Shown in pieces: positions 1-8,699 of a stretch of DNA of 64,000 bases. The notes beneath the pieces are model-generated. The model saw nothing but the letters and a program-made list of their open reading frames with translations, did not search any database and was not told where the DNA came from. The DNA is from Nocardia sp. NBC_01503 (lineage in GTDB: Bacteria > Actinomycetota > Actinomycetes > Mycobacteriales > Mycobacteriaceae). The stretch spans positions 1-64,000 of the forward strand of contig NZ_CP109597.1 in the NCBI RefSeq assembly GCF_036327755.1, in the 5' to 3' direction. Position 1 is the stretch's first letter, and each line of letters starts with the position of its first letter. Made by a program: the position numbers and the translations under genes.

Positions 1-130
1 GCGCCTTCGGCGCGGCTTGGCGGGAGCGCCGGGCCTCCGGCCCGGCTGGGGGATATCGCCACCGCTCCGCGGCGGCTGCGCGGGGCTGGGTTTTCGGGGC
101 CCCGGCCTGCCCCCGCTTCGCGGTGGCGTC
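1..130. other. Telomere-like cluster of GC palindromes
   Basis: The first 130 bases hold short inverted repeats with tiny loops: GCGCC/GGCGC at 1-13, GCCGGGCC/GGCCCGGC at 28-46, CCGC/GCGG at 62-72 and CCGC/GCGG at 113-123. Three GCTNCGC heptamers occur: GCTCCGC at 64-70, GCTGCGC at 75-81 and GCTTCGC at 115-121. This motif at the centre of palindromes is known from telomeres of linear actinomycete replicons. It fits the Tap/Tpg-like genes further in. Inference: position 1 is at or near the physical end of a linear replicon. A GC-rich coding or structured RNA region could give a similar picture. Confidence 0.6.
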
Positions 131-579
131 TACCAGCGTGTTTGCTGGGATCCTCTCCGCGGCTCCAGCCGATCCCTCCGGGCTCGGCACCTCGACAGCG
201 GCCGCGTCTACAGTGAGATGGACGCGGATCGCGGTGCTGGTCATGTCTCCAGCATAGCCTGTCGCTATCGTTTCACGCAAGAATAGATTTCGATCTTCGA
301 TCGAAATATGTTGTGCACCAACACATCGTATCTACTTTGGCGTTCATATCAGTTGTGCCATAACAATTTTAGACTACGTCTGCATATCGCAGGCTGAATC
401 TTGTTGAGCCACTGCCTTATACGGCCACTTATACCTTTACTTGCGCCGAATACCCTGCGGCCGAAGGCATTACGCCAAAGTGATGCCGTAATTCCTGATC
501 TTCGGGTAGTTGGGGGGAATCACATTCCCCCCAATTCGGAGATTTCCCTACCCGCGGCCGCGTCCCGGGGCGGCCGCGC
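131..579. other. Subtelomeric non-coding stretch with inverted repeats
   Basis: No convincing gene. The stretch is less GC-rich around 270-400. It contains a perfect inverted repeat at 287-307 (ATTTCGATC, 3-base loop, GATCGAAAT) and another at 510-534 (TTGGGGGGAAT, loop CAC, ATTCCCCCCAA). The first could be a further telomeric palindrome or an operator. The second lies just past the end of the minus-strand gene at 580 and may act as its terminator, although no T-run follows. Confidence 0.4.
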
Positions 580-750
580 TCAGCTGAACAGCCAGTCAAT
601 CACCCGCAGGCCGGCTTGACCCGCAGCGCTCACGATGAACGCCCCCATCGCCCCCACCGCAGTGGTCCGTGCCCAGGCAACCCAGCGGGCGCGACCGCGC
701 CCAGCACGGTCATAGGGCTTCTGCATCCCGTCGACGGGCTCGGCGGTCAT
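580..750 (-). CDS. Small single-pass membrane protein, coupled to the sigma-like gene
   Basis: A 56-residue protein. The N-terminal 30 residues are basic (GRGRARW), followed by a hydrophobic segment at about residues 31-54. The start ATG overlaps the TGA of the upstream regulator in an ATGA junction (747-750), so translation is probably coupled. No family recognised. By analogy with other regulator/membrane pairs in this window it may be a membrane partner or anti-sigma-type protein; that is inference. The tight junction and clean hydrophobic helix support it being a real gene despite its size. Confidence 0.6.
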   Translation of the reverse strand: MTAEPVDGMQKPYDRAGRGRARWVAWARTTAVGAMGAFIVSAAGQAGLRVIDWLFS

Positions 751-2138
751 CGCACGCTCCCGACCAGGGCCTGGCGCTCGCTCATGAGCTTGGTCCCGGC
801 GTACTTCAGCTTCTTACGCACCGATTCCCCCCGCTCGGGCGCGAATCCGCAGTCCTGCGCGGCCTCGGCCCAGGTGCGCCCGTGGTGGCTGTGTGCCAGG
901 GCGATGGCCCGGTCCTCGGGCGACAACTCGGCCAGTACCCGCACCACCCGAGGATCGTCCAGCCCCGGCACAAGAACATCCGGGGCGACCAGACGATCGG
1001 CCACGGTGAGGTCGCCGCCCAGCGGCTCACTCAGCAAACAGACCCGCTTGCCCCGCAGCACCTGCTCGGTCAGTGGCTTCTGCGCCCCCCGGTGAGCAGT
1101 CGTCAGCTTCTTGAGCTGGGCCAGCACCGCATCCGGATCCTCACCAGCCAGCCACTGATCCTCCAGCAGCGCCGTCGATACCGCATCGATCACCGCCCGC
1201 ACCGGCTTGAACCCCAACCACCGCGACGCGAACGCGGCCACCGCCGAATCGGCGCTCTTGCTACCCAGCTCGTTCAACACCGCCATCCGCGCCACCAGCG
1301 CCGCCCGTACACCCCGACCAGCACGCCGGTGACCCGCCCGCCGCAGAAACTCCCAATTGCCGAGCAGATCCGACACCATCGTCGACATCGCCGACATCCG
1401 CGACAGATCAGCCCGCCACAGCTCGGTGAACTCCGCGATCGGCATCAACGACCGCGCGACATCAGCCACCTGCCACATCGCGCCCACATCGATCCGCGGC
1501 AGCAGATCATCCAGCGTCCCAGCGTATTTGGCCGCCACCGCGGACGCCGTAGCGATCTTCGCGACATCGACCATCGGGGCACAGAACATCTGCACCGCCC
1601 AGTCCGGCGCACGCAGCTGCTCCGCCGCCGCCATCTTCGCCACACCCGCCGACTCCAGCACATCGAACTTCGCCACCATCGGCGAAATATCGAGCTTCGC
1701 CGTCACCGCCGTCATATCAAACGCCGCGGACACCGACGACGGCACCACAAAATCCGCGGTAGACCCCGCCAACGCCTTCCAGCGCGCGGCCACATCCACC
1801 GTCGGCACCTTGTACAGCTGATCGGTCGACGCGCGCATCATCTCCAGCACCGGCGAACTCGTCACCGCCTGCATCACCGGCTCGAACGCCGCATCGGTGA
1901 TACCCGCCAGACCCGCGAGCCGGTCGATACCAACGAAATCGCTCAGATCGCCCGGCAGCCGCCGAACACCCTTCTTCTTCCGGACCGGCCGCGCGCCAAC
2001 CGAAACCGCAGCGGTCTCACCGCCCTCCGGGTCATCGGCATCGACCGGCGGCGCGGCCTCCTCAGGGACCTGGCGCACGGCCACCCGCTTCGTCGCGGGA
2101 CCGGGGATCAGAGCCAGCTCGGTAGAAATCTCGGTCAT
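747..2138 (-). CDS. Sigma-like / HTH regulator, 463 aa
   Basis: The start is the ATG at 2138 (MTEISTE), with GAGG about 11 bases upstream; a longer frame up to 2180 is possible. The protein has a long middle part of weak complexity (many A, V, D). Its last ~60 residues resemble sigma region 4: LSPEDRAIALAHSHHGRTW, then a recognition-helix-like stretch ending VRKKLKYAG. This C-terminal HTH suggests DNA binding. No classical region 2 is evident, so it is sigma-like rather than a proven sigma factor. It is followed by a 56-residue membrane protein with a 4-bp overlap. Family not recognised. Confidence 0.6.
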   Translation of the reverse strand: MTEISTELALIPGPATKRVAVRQVPEEAAPPVDADDPEGGETAAVSVGARPVRKKKGVRRLPGDLSDFVGIDRLAGLAGITDAAFEPVMQAVTSSPVLEMMRASTDQLYKVPTVDVAARWKALAGSTADFVVPSSVSAAFDMTAVTAKLDISPMVAKFDVLESAGVAKMAAAEQLRAPDWAVQMFCAPMVDVAKIATASAVAAKYAGTLDDLLPRIDVGAMWQVADVARSLMPIAEFTELWRADLSRMSAMSTMVSDLLGNWEFLRRAGHRRAGRGVRAALVARMAVLNELGSKSADSAVAAFASRWLGFKPVRAVIDAVSTALLEDQWLAGEDPDAVLAQLKKLTTAHRGAQKPLTEQVLRGKRVCLLSEPLGGDLTVADRLVAPDVLVPGLDDPRVVRVLAELSPEDRAIALAHSHHGRTWAEAAQDCGFAPERGESVRKKLKYAGTKLMSERQALVGSVR

Positions 2139-2185
2139 GAACCCACTTACCTCTTTCGCTTCATCCGGCAGACCCACCACGGGCC

Positions 2186-2326
2186 CTACCTTCTAGGCGA
2201 CTCAGAGGCCAAAAACAGCAACAGACCCACTGTGATCCCCACCACACGCGCCCAGCACACTCCGCACCAGCCCATACCCGCCCGACACAGCGCGCCGAAC
2301 TTCCGGAAAGTGCTCTCTCCCATCAT
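2186..2326 (-). CDS. Possible small membrane protein, 46 aa
   Basis: A short frame starting MMGESTFRK with one hydrophobic segment (CWARVVGITVGLLLFLA) near the C-terminus. It lies directly upstream of the sigma-like gene on the same strand. GGCGGG immediately before the start is a poor ribosome binding site. Small one-helix proteins next to regulators are common in this window, which is the main reason to keep it. It could also be chance. Confidence 0.35.
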   Translation of the reverse strand: MMGESTFRKFGALCRAGMGWCGVCWARVVGITVGLLLFLASESPRR

Positions 2327-2441
2327 CCCGCCAGCAATCCCTGGGCGCGCTCCGTCGAGGTGATCATCTCTAGGCTGACCAGGCGCTCCGCCGGATCGAT
2401 TGGCGACATAGAACTGGAAGAACGTCACCGGGGAGAAGCAG

Positions 2442-2852
2442 CTACAGACCGCCCCACATGTCCAGAACCCCGCGAGGCTGTAGCCACCGAGGGAACTCGT
2501 CCATGACGTAGATCAGCCCACGGTCATCGAGGTAATCCCACCCCGCAGAGGTGAGCCGCAGTTGCAGCGTCTCCCGCATCGATGGGCGCTGCTCTCCCAC
2601 CTGCTCGCACTCCACCCGGACCTCGACCAGGCCCCGATCCGCCAGAGCATGCGCCGCGCGCCGCGCCGCGGCTTCCTGCCCTCGGCGTTCGGCCAAACTC
2701 GCCGCGATACGCCACCCCAGCTCGGCAGTGACCGCACGCCACCTCGCCTCATCGGCAGGGCCGCCGCCAGCGACCCCTTCCCCACTCTCGGTCTCCAGAT
2801 CCACCAGCTGCCGCAACAACCGGAGCTGATACCGACCCACCCCCCACGTCAT
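2442..2852 (-). CDS. Winged-helix-like DNA-binding protein, 136 aa
   Basis: The start is the ATG at 2852 (MTWGVGRYQLRLLRQL), seven bases after GAGG; upstream codons in the same frame are ignored. The middle holds AAHALADRGLVEVRVE and RLTSAGWDYLDDRGLI, the pattern of a winged-helix recognition helix and wing (MarR/PadR-like fold). Probably a small transcriptional regulator of plasmid genes. It is divergent from the membrane protein at 3118. Family assignment is by pattern only. Confidence 0.55.
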   Translation of the reverse strand: MTWGVGRYQLRLLRQLVDLETESGEGVAGGGPADEARWRAVTAELGWRIAASLAERRGQEAAARRAAHALADRGLVEVRVECEQVGEQRPSMRETLQLRLTSAGWDYLDDRGLIYVMDEFPRWLQPRGVLDMWGGL

Positions 2853-3117
2853 AAACCGGCCTCTTGTCGTTGCTCTGACCTGCACCAGAAACCGTACCGG
2901 TAAACCCGAACCCGCGGTGTTCAATCGTCGTCGCCTCCCTGCAACCAGCACGAGAGCGACCGGATGCCCTCCGGCCCCACCTCCACCCGAACGGGAGCAA
3001 CGACCAATCACCCACTAGCACACCGATTCTCCACTGTTACACACCGCGCGACCGCAACCGCACCGCGAAACCCCCTGCCCGCTACAGCAATACGGTGCTC
3101 GCCTTCGACTGAAACAT

Positions 3118-3480
3118 GTGGAGAACCCGGTTCATACAGTCACCGAGTCCACAACGCCCGACCCGACATCGACAGCCACACAAGCCAACTCGGACCGGGC
3201 ACCACAACCGAAAGAACCGGAAACCAACAGCCTCATGAAATCGAACAAGGGCTACATAATCGCCATCGCGGGACTCATCTGCTTCATCATCGGCATCGCG
3301 ATCACCGGTGTATGCCTACTCGCACACACACCATGGATCGCCGCCGCGGGCGCCGGCGGCGGAGCCTTCATCGCCCTCTACACCGCCGCCCTGGCCACCA
3401 TCAACAGCCTGTCGGCCGCTCCCAAATCCCCTGCCCCGGAGAACAACTCCACGAATACCCCAGGAGGCACACCGTCCTAA
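3118..3480 (+). CDS. Two-helix membrane protein, 120 aa
   Basis: GTG start at 3118 is assumed (an ATG at 3116 is in another frame); no good ribosome binding site is visible, so the start may be at MKSNKGY (3235). The N-terminal half is rich in T, P and S. Two hydrophobic segments follow (YIIAIAGLICFIIGIAITG and a G/A-rich one), then a polar tail. Function unknown. It lies alone on the plus strand between two minus-strand groups. Confidence 0.55.
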   Translation: MENPVHTVTESTTPDPTSTATQANSDRAPQPKEPETNSLMKSNKGYIIAIAGLICFIIGIAITGVCLLAHTPWIAAAGAGGGAFIALYTAALATINSLSAAPKSPAPENNSTNTPGGTPS

Positions 3481-3594
3481 CCCCTCGGGGTTCTACCCAC
3501 TGAGCCGGCGCGCTCGCGATTCCCAACGGGCAATCGCGAGCACGGTGCCGCTCGGCCGGATTTCCATAGCTTGCTGCTGCTCGCATATACGCTG

Positions 3595-4389
3595 CTACAA
3601 GCTGTCGTCGTCCCTGGATCGTTTCCTCGGCTGACCTTTTCGGTCTACCGCCGAATGCTCACGCACCAAAGCCACGAGCTTCACGAGAGCAGGAATCGCC
3701 GTCGACACCGTCACCCAGGTGGCGGGGTGGGAAAGTCCATCACTCAGGGCCATTCCCCCTGCGGCGACTTGCACCAGCCCAACCATCGCAACCAACAGGA
3801 TGCCCACCCCCACAACCGCCGTTGCCGCGACGACAAGTACGCCCTCACCCACCAGTTCCAACAACCTGAGTCCCTTGCCGACTCGGCCTCGACCAAATCG
3901 CGACCGGCTTTCGGGACTCTGTGCTGAGGCTTCCGGACGTGTTGGCCGGTCTCGCTCCGCATGCGGCGGCCGTGAGGTAGCGGTGCCTTCAGCGAGCGTG
4001 GTGACGGAATCCTCGGCAACGACGGCACCCTCGGAATCCTTGATCAGGATGGCCCGCACTCTCGCCCAGGCAGCATCCTCGGCGGCCTGGTCGTCTTCTC
4101 CGTCGACGTGCTCATCAAATCGGCCGAACTCCTCGGCGAAGAAGGGTCCGGCGCCATCATGATCCTGCGCCTCGGAATCGATACCGATGGCGATGTCCTC
4201 CAGGGCGAATTCTGCCCCCATCCACGAGGATCGCCCGAAGCGGAAACAACCGATATCAGCGATATCGTCAAACACGAGCAGCTCAAGCTTGAGGACAGCG
4301 GCTCGGTCGAGGTGGACTTGCTGAACTTCGGCGGCACCGTGATCCTGCGCCTCGATCTCGTTGTAAGTGTTGTTCTCCTTCTCAGTCAT
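3595..4389 (-). CDS. Membrane protein coupled to sigma-like gene, 264 aa
   Basis: Starts MTEKENNT at an ATGA junction with the regulator upstream (4386-4389). Residues 1-120 are acidic and soluble (repeated ED, DD), and a basic linker follows. A hydrophobic segment at about 185-212 (VLVVAATAVVGVGILLVA) precedes a basic C-terminal tail. The layout (acidic cytoplasmic domain, one or two helices) fits a membrane-bound anti-sigma-type partner, but no ZAS or RskA motif is seen. The role is inferred from gene order only. Confidence 0.65.
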   Translation of the reverse strand: MTEKENNTYNEIEAQDHGAAEVQQVHLDRAAVLKLELLVFDDIADIGCFRFGRSSWMGAEFALEDIAIGIDSEAQDHDGAGPFFAEEFGRFDEHVDGEDDQAAEDAAWARVRAILIKDSEGAVVAEDSVTTLAEGTATSRPPHAERDRPTRPEASAQSPESRSRFGRGRVGKGLRLLELVGEGVLVVAATAVVGVGILLVAMVGLVQVAAGGMALSDGLSHPATWVTVSTAIPALVKLVALVREHSAVDRKGQPRKRSRDDDSL

Positions 4390-5132
4390 TTCTGTTCGTC
4401 TCCTCGAGAATCGGCCGAGGCGGTGGCGTCGGCCGGCACCGGATCGGTGAACCGCAGCAACGGCAGGATTCCCGACTGGGTGAGTTTGGTGATCAGGTGG
4501 CCCTGCATGCTCCGCAACCTGTGCAGTGACCCGTTAGTCAAGATGTCGGCCACCTCCTGGCGCGTCAGAACGCTGCCGAACAGCAACACCGCACGGTCGT
4601 AGTACCTGGAGTCCAATTCCCCGGACTGCGTCCGTTCCTTCAGCAACCGCCAGAACTGTTCCCGCACAACCAGATCGAGAACCTCCTCGGCAACATCGGC
4701 CGAGAACAGCAACCCTGAGCCATCCACGGCCACAGTGTTGTCATGGGCGAACTCCGAGCGCAGAATCTCCCGGCCGGCCGAGCTGCGCCAGAACATCCTG
4801 GCCTCGTTCTTCACCGCCGTCCTCAGCAGGTCACGCACCTGCACTTCCGACTTTTCCAACAGTTCCAGCCCATAGTGGCGGACGACCTTGACCGTGGCAT
4901 CCACGATCCAATCCTCGACGCGAGGAGCGTCGTTAGTCCACCACGTCATGGTCTTGCGCAGTGGTTTGTAGTGTTGGCGGAACACCATCTCCATCAACTC
5001 CACTTCTTCCGGAGACAGAACCTCTGGCTCCTCCGGACGGAGCGTCGTCGCCTCCTTCCCGGAGGACGCGACCTCCTCCGCTGTGTCCTCGGTTGTGGTC
5101 GCACCGCGGCCAGGGTCGTGGGGGTAGGTCAT
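4386..5132 (-). CDS. ECF-sigma-like protein, 248 aa
   Basis: Start at MTYPHDPG (5132), with CCGGAGG about 11 bases upstream. After an acidic N-terminus, residues ~40-110 look like sigma region 2 (ELMEMVFRQHYKPLRKTM, then a DLLRTAVKNEARMFWR helix). Residues ~170-215 look like region 4 with an HTH (LTRQEVADILTNGSLHRLRS). Probably directs RNA polymerase to unknown promoters. It is co-translated with the membrane protein at 3595. Confidence 0.65.
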   Translation of the reverse strand: MTYPHDPGRGATTTEDTAEEVASSGKEATTLRPEEPEVLSPEEVELMEMVFRQHYKPLRKTMTWWTNDAPRVEDWIVDATVKVVRHYGLELLEKSEVQVRDLLRTAVKNEARMFWRSSAGREILRSEFAHDNTVAVDGSGLLFSADVAEEVLDLVVREQFWRLLKERTQSGELDSRYYDRAVLLFGSVLTRQEVADILTNGSLHRLRSMQGHLITKLTQSGILPLLRFTDPVPADATASADSRGDEQK

Positions 5133-5134
5133 AG

Positions 5135-5383
5135 TCAGCGCGCCTCCGGAGCCAGCACCACACCGGCACACAGATCCAGGGCCGCCGGGATGACACCGAC
5201 GCTAAGCGCGAAACCAGAGCGGACACACCGGATTCCGAAGACACAAGTAGTGCCGTCAATGACAATTCCGATGCGCTCGGACCCCGATCCGGAACGGTCC
5301 AAGGCGTCGAGCGCGGCGCGCGGCGCTCTCCGCTCGGGCATGAGAGCCGGGCCGCGCCCGGTCGTAGGGCGATGGGTCGTCAT
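5135..5383 (-). CDS. Possible small protein upstream of sigma-like gene, 82 aa
   Basis: The frame ends two bases before the ATG of the sigma-like gene at 5132, as expected in an operon. The last ~45 residues are moderately hydrophobic (IGIVIDGTTCVFGIRCVRSG, then GFALSVGVIPAALDLCAGVV). No clear ribosome binding site; an internal ATG at residue 15 is an alternative start. Third-position GC is acceptable. No family recognised, and it may be spurious. Confidence 0.3.
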   Translation of the reverse strand: MTTHRPTTGRGPALMPERRAPRAALDALDRSGSGSERIGIVIDGTTCVFGIRCVRSGFALSVGVIPAALDLCAGVVLAPEAR

Positions 5384-5519
5384 ATCCGAGAGATGCGCCC
5401 GCTACCGGCTTGCGCAGAAACCTCAGGTACAGCTCGCCTCCACGGGCGTGTCGGACATGACGACAGCCCAGACCGCCGCCCGAAAACGAGAACGACGATC
5501 CGGACCGGGCGGTGTTGAT

Positions 5520-5840
5520 CTATCGACGCTTACCGCTGTCGTCGTTGGACTTCTTGGTGAACTTCAACGTGAACTCCGCGTCGATCCGGCAGACCCGCAG
5601 GCCGTACGCAGCGTGTGCGACCGTGGTACCGGCGAATACGGCGGCGCCACCCAACAGCGCCCAGTTGGAGCCGATCTCGATGAAGTGCCCGTCCAAGAAC
5701 AAGTGGGTGCCCACGCCGGTGGTCATGAACCCACCGGCAGTGAGCTGGACCCGATGCGCCACCCTGGTAACCCATGACTCGAGCGTCTCCGTGACGGTGG
5801 CAGGGACCTGGTCTGCGCGAAGGCAATTCGGCGTAGTCAT
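5520..5840 (-). CDS. Small membrane protein of the WAL-GGAAVFA family, 106 aa
   Basis: Start taken at MTTPNCLRADQV (5840); the open frame runs further up to 6155, so the N-terminus is uncertain. The conserved part is VAHRVQLTAGGFMTT followed by NWALLGGAAVFAGTTVAH, a probable single membrane helix. The C-terminal tail is charged (TLKFTKKSNDDSGKRR). The protein at 8696 shares this layout and the GGAAVFA core, so both belong to one plasmid family. Function unknown. Confidence 0.55.
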   Translation of the reverse strand: MTTPNCLRADQVPATVTETLESWVTRVAHRVQLTAGGFMTTGVGTHLFLDGHFIEIGSNWALLGGAAVFAGTTVAHAAYGLRVCRIDAEFTLKFTKKSNDDSGKRR

Positions 5841-6206
5841 AACCCAGAGATGCACCGACAGGCCGAGCGCGCAGAAGGCACAGGTCACCCGAGCAATCAT
5901 CCGGTGAACGAACGGGCACAGCACGATATCGCGGCGGCACGGCGTCAGATCCCTACGCGCGCGGATCCGCGCGCACGATGTCCTCAGCGCCACGGCGACC
6001 TTCCGCATCTCCTCGGCGCTCACATCGACCAAGTCATCCGGCACGTGCAGTCTCAGCAACAGCACACGCTTATCCCCCCGATCACGGGCCAAGAACTGAA
6101 ATCCGACCTGAGAACCCTGCGCCCTCGAGCCTGCCACCGCCCTTTGGTGTTTCAAGCCAGTGGAGGGGAGGCATACGGATGCCGAAATAGCTTGCGAAGC
6201 AATCAG

Positions 6207-6587
6207 TTACCCGATGTCGGCACGTTTCCGGTCGCGTAGCGCCTGCTGTCTGCATGCACCATCGCAGTATTTTGGGCGGCGCCCACGCTGATGCGAGCGG
6301 AGCTCTCTCCCGCAACATAGACACTTCGACTGTGGGGGCACTTCGTCACCGCTGTAGAAGTACGGCGCAAGCGCCGCGCGGGCTTCAAGGTCTTGGTAGA
6401 GCTTTCGAAGCGGCTTCTCACACCACCATGCCAAGTCTTCAGGGGCCCGGCTAAGCCCATTTTCTAGGTGACGCCGCCGGAATTCTGACAGCACCTCCAG
6501 TTGCGCAGCGGTGAGGTCGGCCGCCAGGAAACTGTCGGCCACGCGGTCGGCCAGAGCATCGACTCGCCGTGTACGACGACGGCTCAC
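6207..6587 (-). CDS. Protein with C-terminal zinc ribbon, 126 aa
   Basis: A GTG start at 6587 overlaps the TGA of the upstream small gene (GTGA) and follows GGAGGA; an ATG at 6602 is an alternative. The N-terminal ~60 residues are helical and basic. The C-terminus has CLCCGRELR and then YCDGACRQQALRDR, a four-cysteine zinc-finger pattern common in small actinobacterial plasmid and phage proteins. Likely nucleic-acid or protein binding. Function unknown. Confidence 0.65.
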   Translation of the reverse strand: MSRRRTRRVDALADRVADSFLAADLTAAQLEVLSEFRRRHLENGLSRAPEDLAWWCEKPLRKLYQDLEARAALAPYFYSGDEVPPQSKCLCCGRELRSHQRGRRPKYCDGACRQQALRDRKRADIG

Positions 6588-6832
6588 ATCTCCTCCGAAC
6601 ATGGTTGTATCGCAGCCTTGCGGGCCGTTCGCCGACGTCTCGTGCCCTTTGCCCGCCGACCGAAAGCGGTGGCGAAGGCCTCGAACACTCGCGGCACATC
6701 TTCCGGGCGCGCCCGCCGCAACGCGGTCGTAGCCACAATGATGACCGCAACGGCCAGCACAAGCACCGGCAACTGCACCCAGAACACCGTCCACCCGTTG
6801 CTCGCTGCGGCGAGCGTGGAAACGACCGACAT
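6584..6832 (-). CDS. Small membrane protein of the VQLP family, 82 aa
   Basis: Starts MSVVSTLAA at 6832 after GGAAGG (five bases). A single hydrophobic helix begins WVQLPVLVLAVAVIIVATTA, followed by a basic tail. It matches the 47-residue protein at 53456 (VQLPILALIVGAFVVTIYAL, then KAR), so the two are paralogues. Both are preceded by two tandem hairpins, of which at least one has a T-run on the coding strand, suggesting attenuation-type control. Coupled by GTGA to the zinc-ribbon gene. Holin-like or regulatory membrane peptide are possible roles; neither is shown. Confidence 0.7.
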   Translation of the reverse strand: MSVVSTLAAASNGWTVFWVQLPVLVLAVAVIIVATTALRRARPEDVPRVFEAFATAFGRRAKGTRRRRTARKAAIQPCSEEM

Positions 6833-6853
6833 AGACACCTTCCAGGAACGAGG

Positions 6854-6924
6854 ATGGCCCCCGGCAGGTATCCGCCGGGGGCCATTTGGGCATGAAAAAA
6901 GCTCCGACCGCCTGGCCGGAGCTG
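6854..6924 (-). terminator. Tandem hairpins upstream of small membrane gene
   Basis: Reading on the minus strand, the first hairpin (6922-6901, GCTCCG arms) ends in TTTTTT (6900-6895), a canonical intrinsic terminator. About 10 bases later comes a second hairpin with 12-bp arms (6885-6874 / 6865-6854, core GGCCCCCGGC), just before the ribosome binding site of the gene at 6832. Either the small gene has its own promoter between other elements, or read-through past these hairpins is regulated. Confidence 0.65.
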
Positions 6925-7101
6925 TAATGGGCACACTCGTGCCCGATGGATGAAAATGGTAGCCACACACCCTACTGGAGTCAAAACCCCTGCTAGAGCC
7001 GGTATTACAGGGTATGCCGGGATCTTCCACCCAACTCAATTCGTGACGAATGGTGATAGAGAAGGCAAGTGGCGGGGCGCCTCTCAGCGCGGTGGTTCGG
7101 T

Positions 7102-7620
7102 TCAGTACCAGGCGATTCCGAAGTCCTGGACATCGAGCATGCGCACACCTGAGTTGTCGCTGTAGGCGTGGCCGAACCACGCGGACCCGGATGCTTCACA
7201 CAGCGCGTTGGCGGTGGCGTAGTCGTCGGCGGCCAGGGCATCTAACAGCTCCTGCGCCTCGGCCTGGGACATGTCGATATCGATATCGCGGGCGCCACGA
7301 TATTCGTCGCTGGTGGACCCGTGAGCACGATACTGCACCTGGGCGCGCACCCGCAGCCGGGCACCAGCGATATCGCGAACCCCGGCTCGTTCGCGGGCAT
7401 CGTCCAGACGAGCCTTACGCAGAGCCTCCCCGGAAGCGCCGCGCATGGAGTCGGTGCGGCCGGACTGCCACCCGGCGCACCACGGTCACCGACACCCCCA
7501 GATCGTGCGCCAGCCGACTGGACACCGCCCCGACGCTCCACGAAGGCGCGGCGCTACCTCGGAAATCCGTTCGCCCGCACGCGATGCGCCGATCGGCGGC
7601 CCTTCGGGCAAGCGCGCCAC
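7102..7620 (-). pseudogene. Decayed copy of the tpg-like gene
   Basis: The last 114 codons (from MRGASGEALRKA) are almost identical to the C-terminus of the protein at 12609, ending VRMLDVQDFGIAWY against VHMLDVEDFGIDWY. Upstream, homology to the HTH part (LAHDLGVSVTVVRR) continues but in changed frames: one extra base near CAGTCGG|CTGG, another near CGCCGGG|TGG, then a small deletion and stops. The N-terminal half is missing or unrecognisable. This is a remnant of an older terminal-protein gene or a failed duplication. Confidence 0.75.
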
Positions 7621-7775
7621 AATATCGTCCAGGCGCACCGCCACGAGCACCCCACTGGCCACCACCAGTATCCGCGCGCGGAATCAGCTGATTACGCAGC
7701 GCAGCATCGAACTGCCACACTGTCAACAGTTTCCGCGACGCTTGACCCGATCCGCCTGGCGCCTTCGTCTTCGAT

Positions 7776-8699
7776 TCAGCCGGCTCGCGGACCTGGGTTG
7801 CATCCCGGACAGCGCAGGACTTGGATGTGATCTTTGGAGCCAACCTCGATCCATCCGGGGGTGGGATCGAGGCACGTGCCGCACGGCTGAGGCGAATTGA
7901 CGGCATCCCTGTCGCCCCTCCCTCGGGTCGCGCGCGGCCGTATGTCGCGCAGAACGTCAACGAGGCGGCCGATCGGTTTGCGGACCCCGGGCGCGTTGCA
8001 CTCAAGTTCCAGGTACTCCAGCAGCGCCTCGGCGGGCCAGGTGACCAGCAGATCGTCGACCAACGCCGCGTATCGGGCCACGGTGGATTCCGTGATCGGG
8101 TGCCGCAGCTGGAGCCTGCGCAGCAGCCGCGCGCCAGCAGTATCGGGCGGCGGGACGCGCGGCACCTGATCTGTTTTCTTCACCTTGGTCTTCTTTGTGG
8201 TCAGGTCCACCTCGACAGGTTCGACCAACGTAGGAAAATCTGACACAGGGCGCGACCTGGGTGTTCCCGCCTTCTCAGCATCCAGAGCTGCCGGGGAGGC
8301 GAGCACCACCGAGAGACGAGGCGATTCGGGCACGTCCGTGATCTCGTACCCATAGGGGCCGAGATGTCCCTTCATGTCCCGGACGCGGGGCAATCTTCGG
8401 ACGTAGCCGTGCAGTTCGAGCTCCTTCAGGGCGCTGCGCACTGCGGTGATCCCGTCTGCGCAGTTGAGCGCCATGCCTTCGAGGGTGATACGGAACCCTT
8501 CGGTGTGGGAGGCCATCTGCACGAACAGGCCCTTCGCGCTGTTGCTGAGCTTCTCGTCGCGCGCCAACCTGTTACTGACCATGGTGAACTCCTTCGTCGC
8601 CATCCGGCCGCGCAGCAGGCCGCCGCCATCCTCGGGACGAGTCGCTGGGGCCTCACCGGAGGCCGGCCTGCGCGGCCCAGGGGTCGCACTGCTGGTCAT
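7776..8699 (-). CDS. Replication-initiator-type HTH protein, 307 aa
   Basis: Starts MTSSATPG at 8699 in an ATGA overlap with the small gene upstream. After a disordered N-terminus, ATKEFTMVSNRLARDEKLS and KGLFVQMASHTEGF open a helix-turn-helix domain like that of many actinobacterial plasmid replication proteins (SALKELELHGYVRRL is the wing). A basic linker and a helical region follow. The last 35 residues have CGTC and CPGC, a possible zinc ribbon. The iteron cluster at 9.5-9.8 kb lies just upstream of the operon, which supports a role in replication; it could also be a regulator. Confidence 0.6.
   Translation of the reverse strand: MTSSATPGPRRPASGEAPATRPEDGGGLLRGRMATKEFTMVSNRLARDEKLSNSAKGLFVQMASHTEGFRITLEGMALNCADGITAVRSALKELELHGYVRRLPRVRDMKGHLGPYGYEITDVPESPRLSVVLASPAALDAEKAGTPRSRPVSDFPTLVEPVEVDLTTKKTKVKKTDQVPRVPPPDTAGARLLRRLQLRHPITESTVARYAALVDDLLVTWPAEALLEYLELECNAPGVRKPIGRLVDVLRDIRPRATRGRGDRDAVNSPQPCGTCLDPTPGWIEVGSKDHIQVLRCPGCNPGPRAG

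Noticed and set aside
1..244. Minus-strand frame opening at ATG 244 after GGAG and staying open to the window edge
   Set aside because: It crosses the telomere-like palindromes, its composition (A, R, P, G) follows from the GC-rich palindromes, and no domain is seen. It would become credible only if the contig continues to the left.
669..2363. 564-codon plus-strand frame
   Set aside because: Extremely R/H/P-rich, lies opposite the 463-aa regulator and has no ribosome binding site. A GC-rich shadow.
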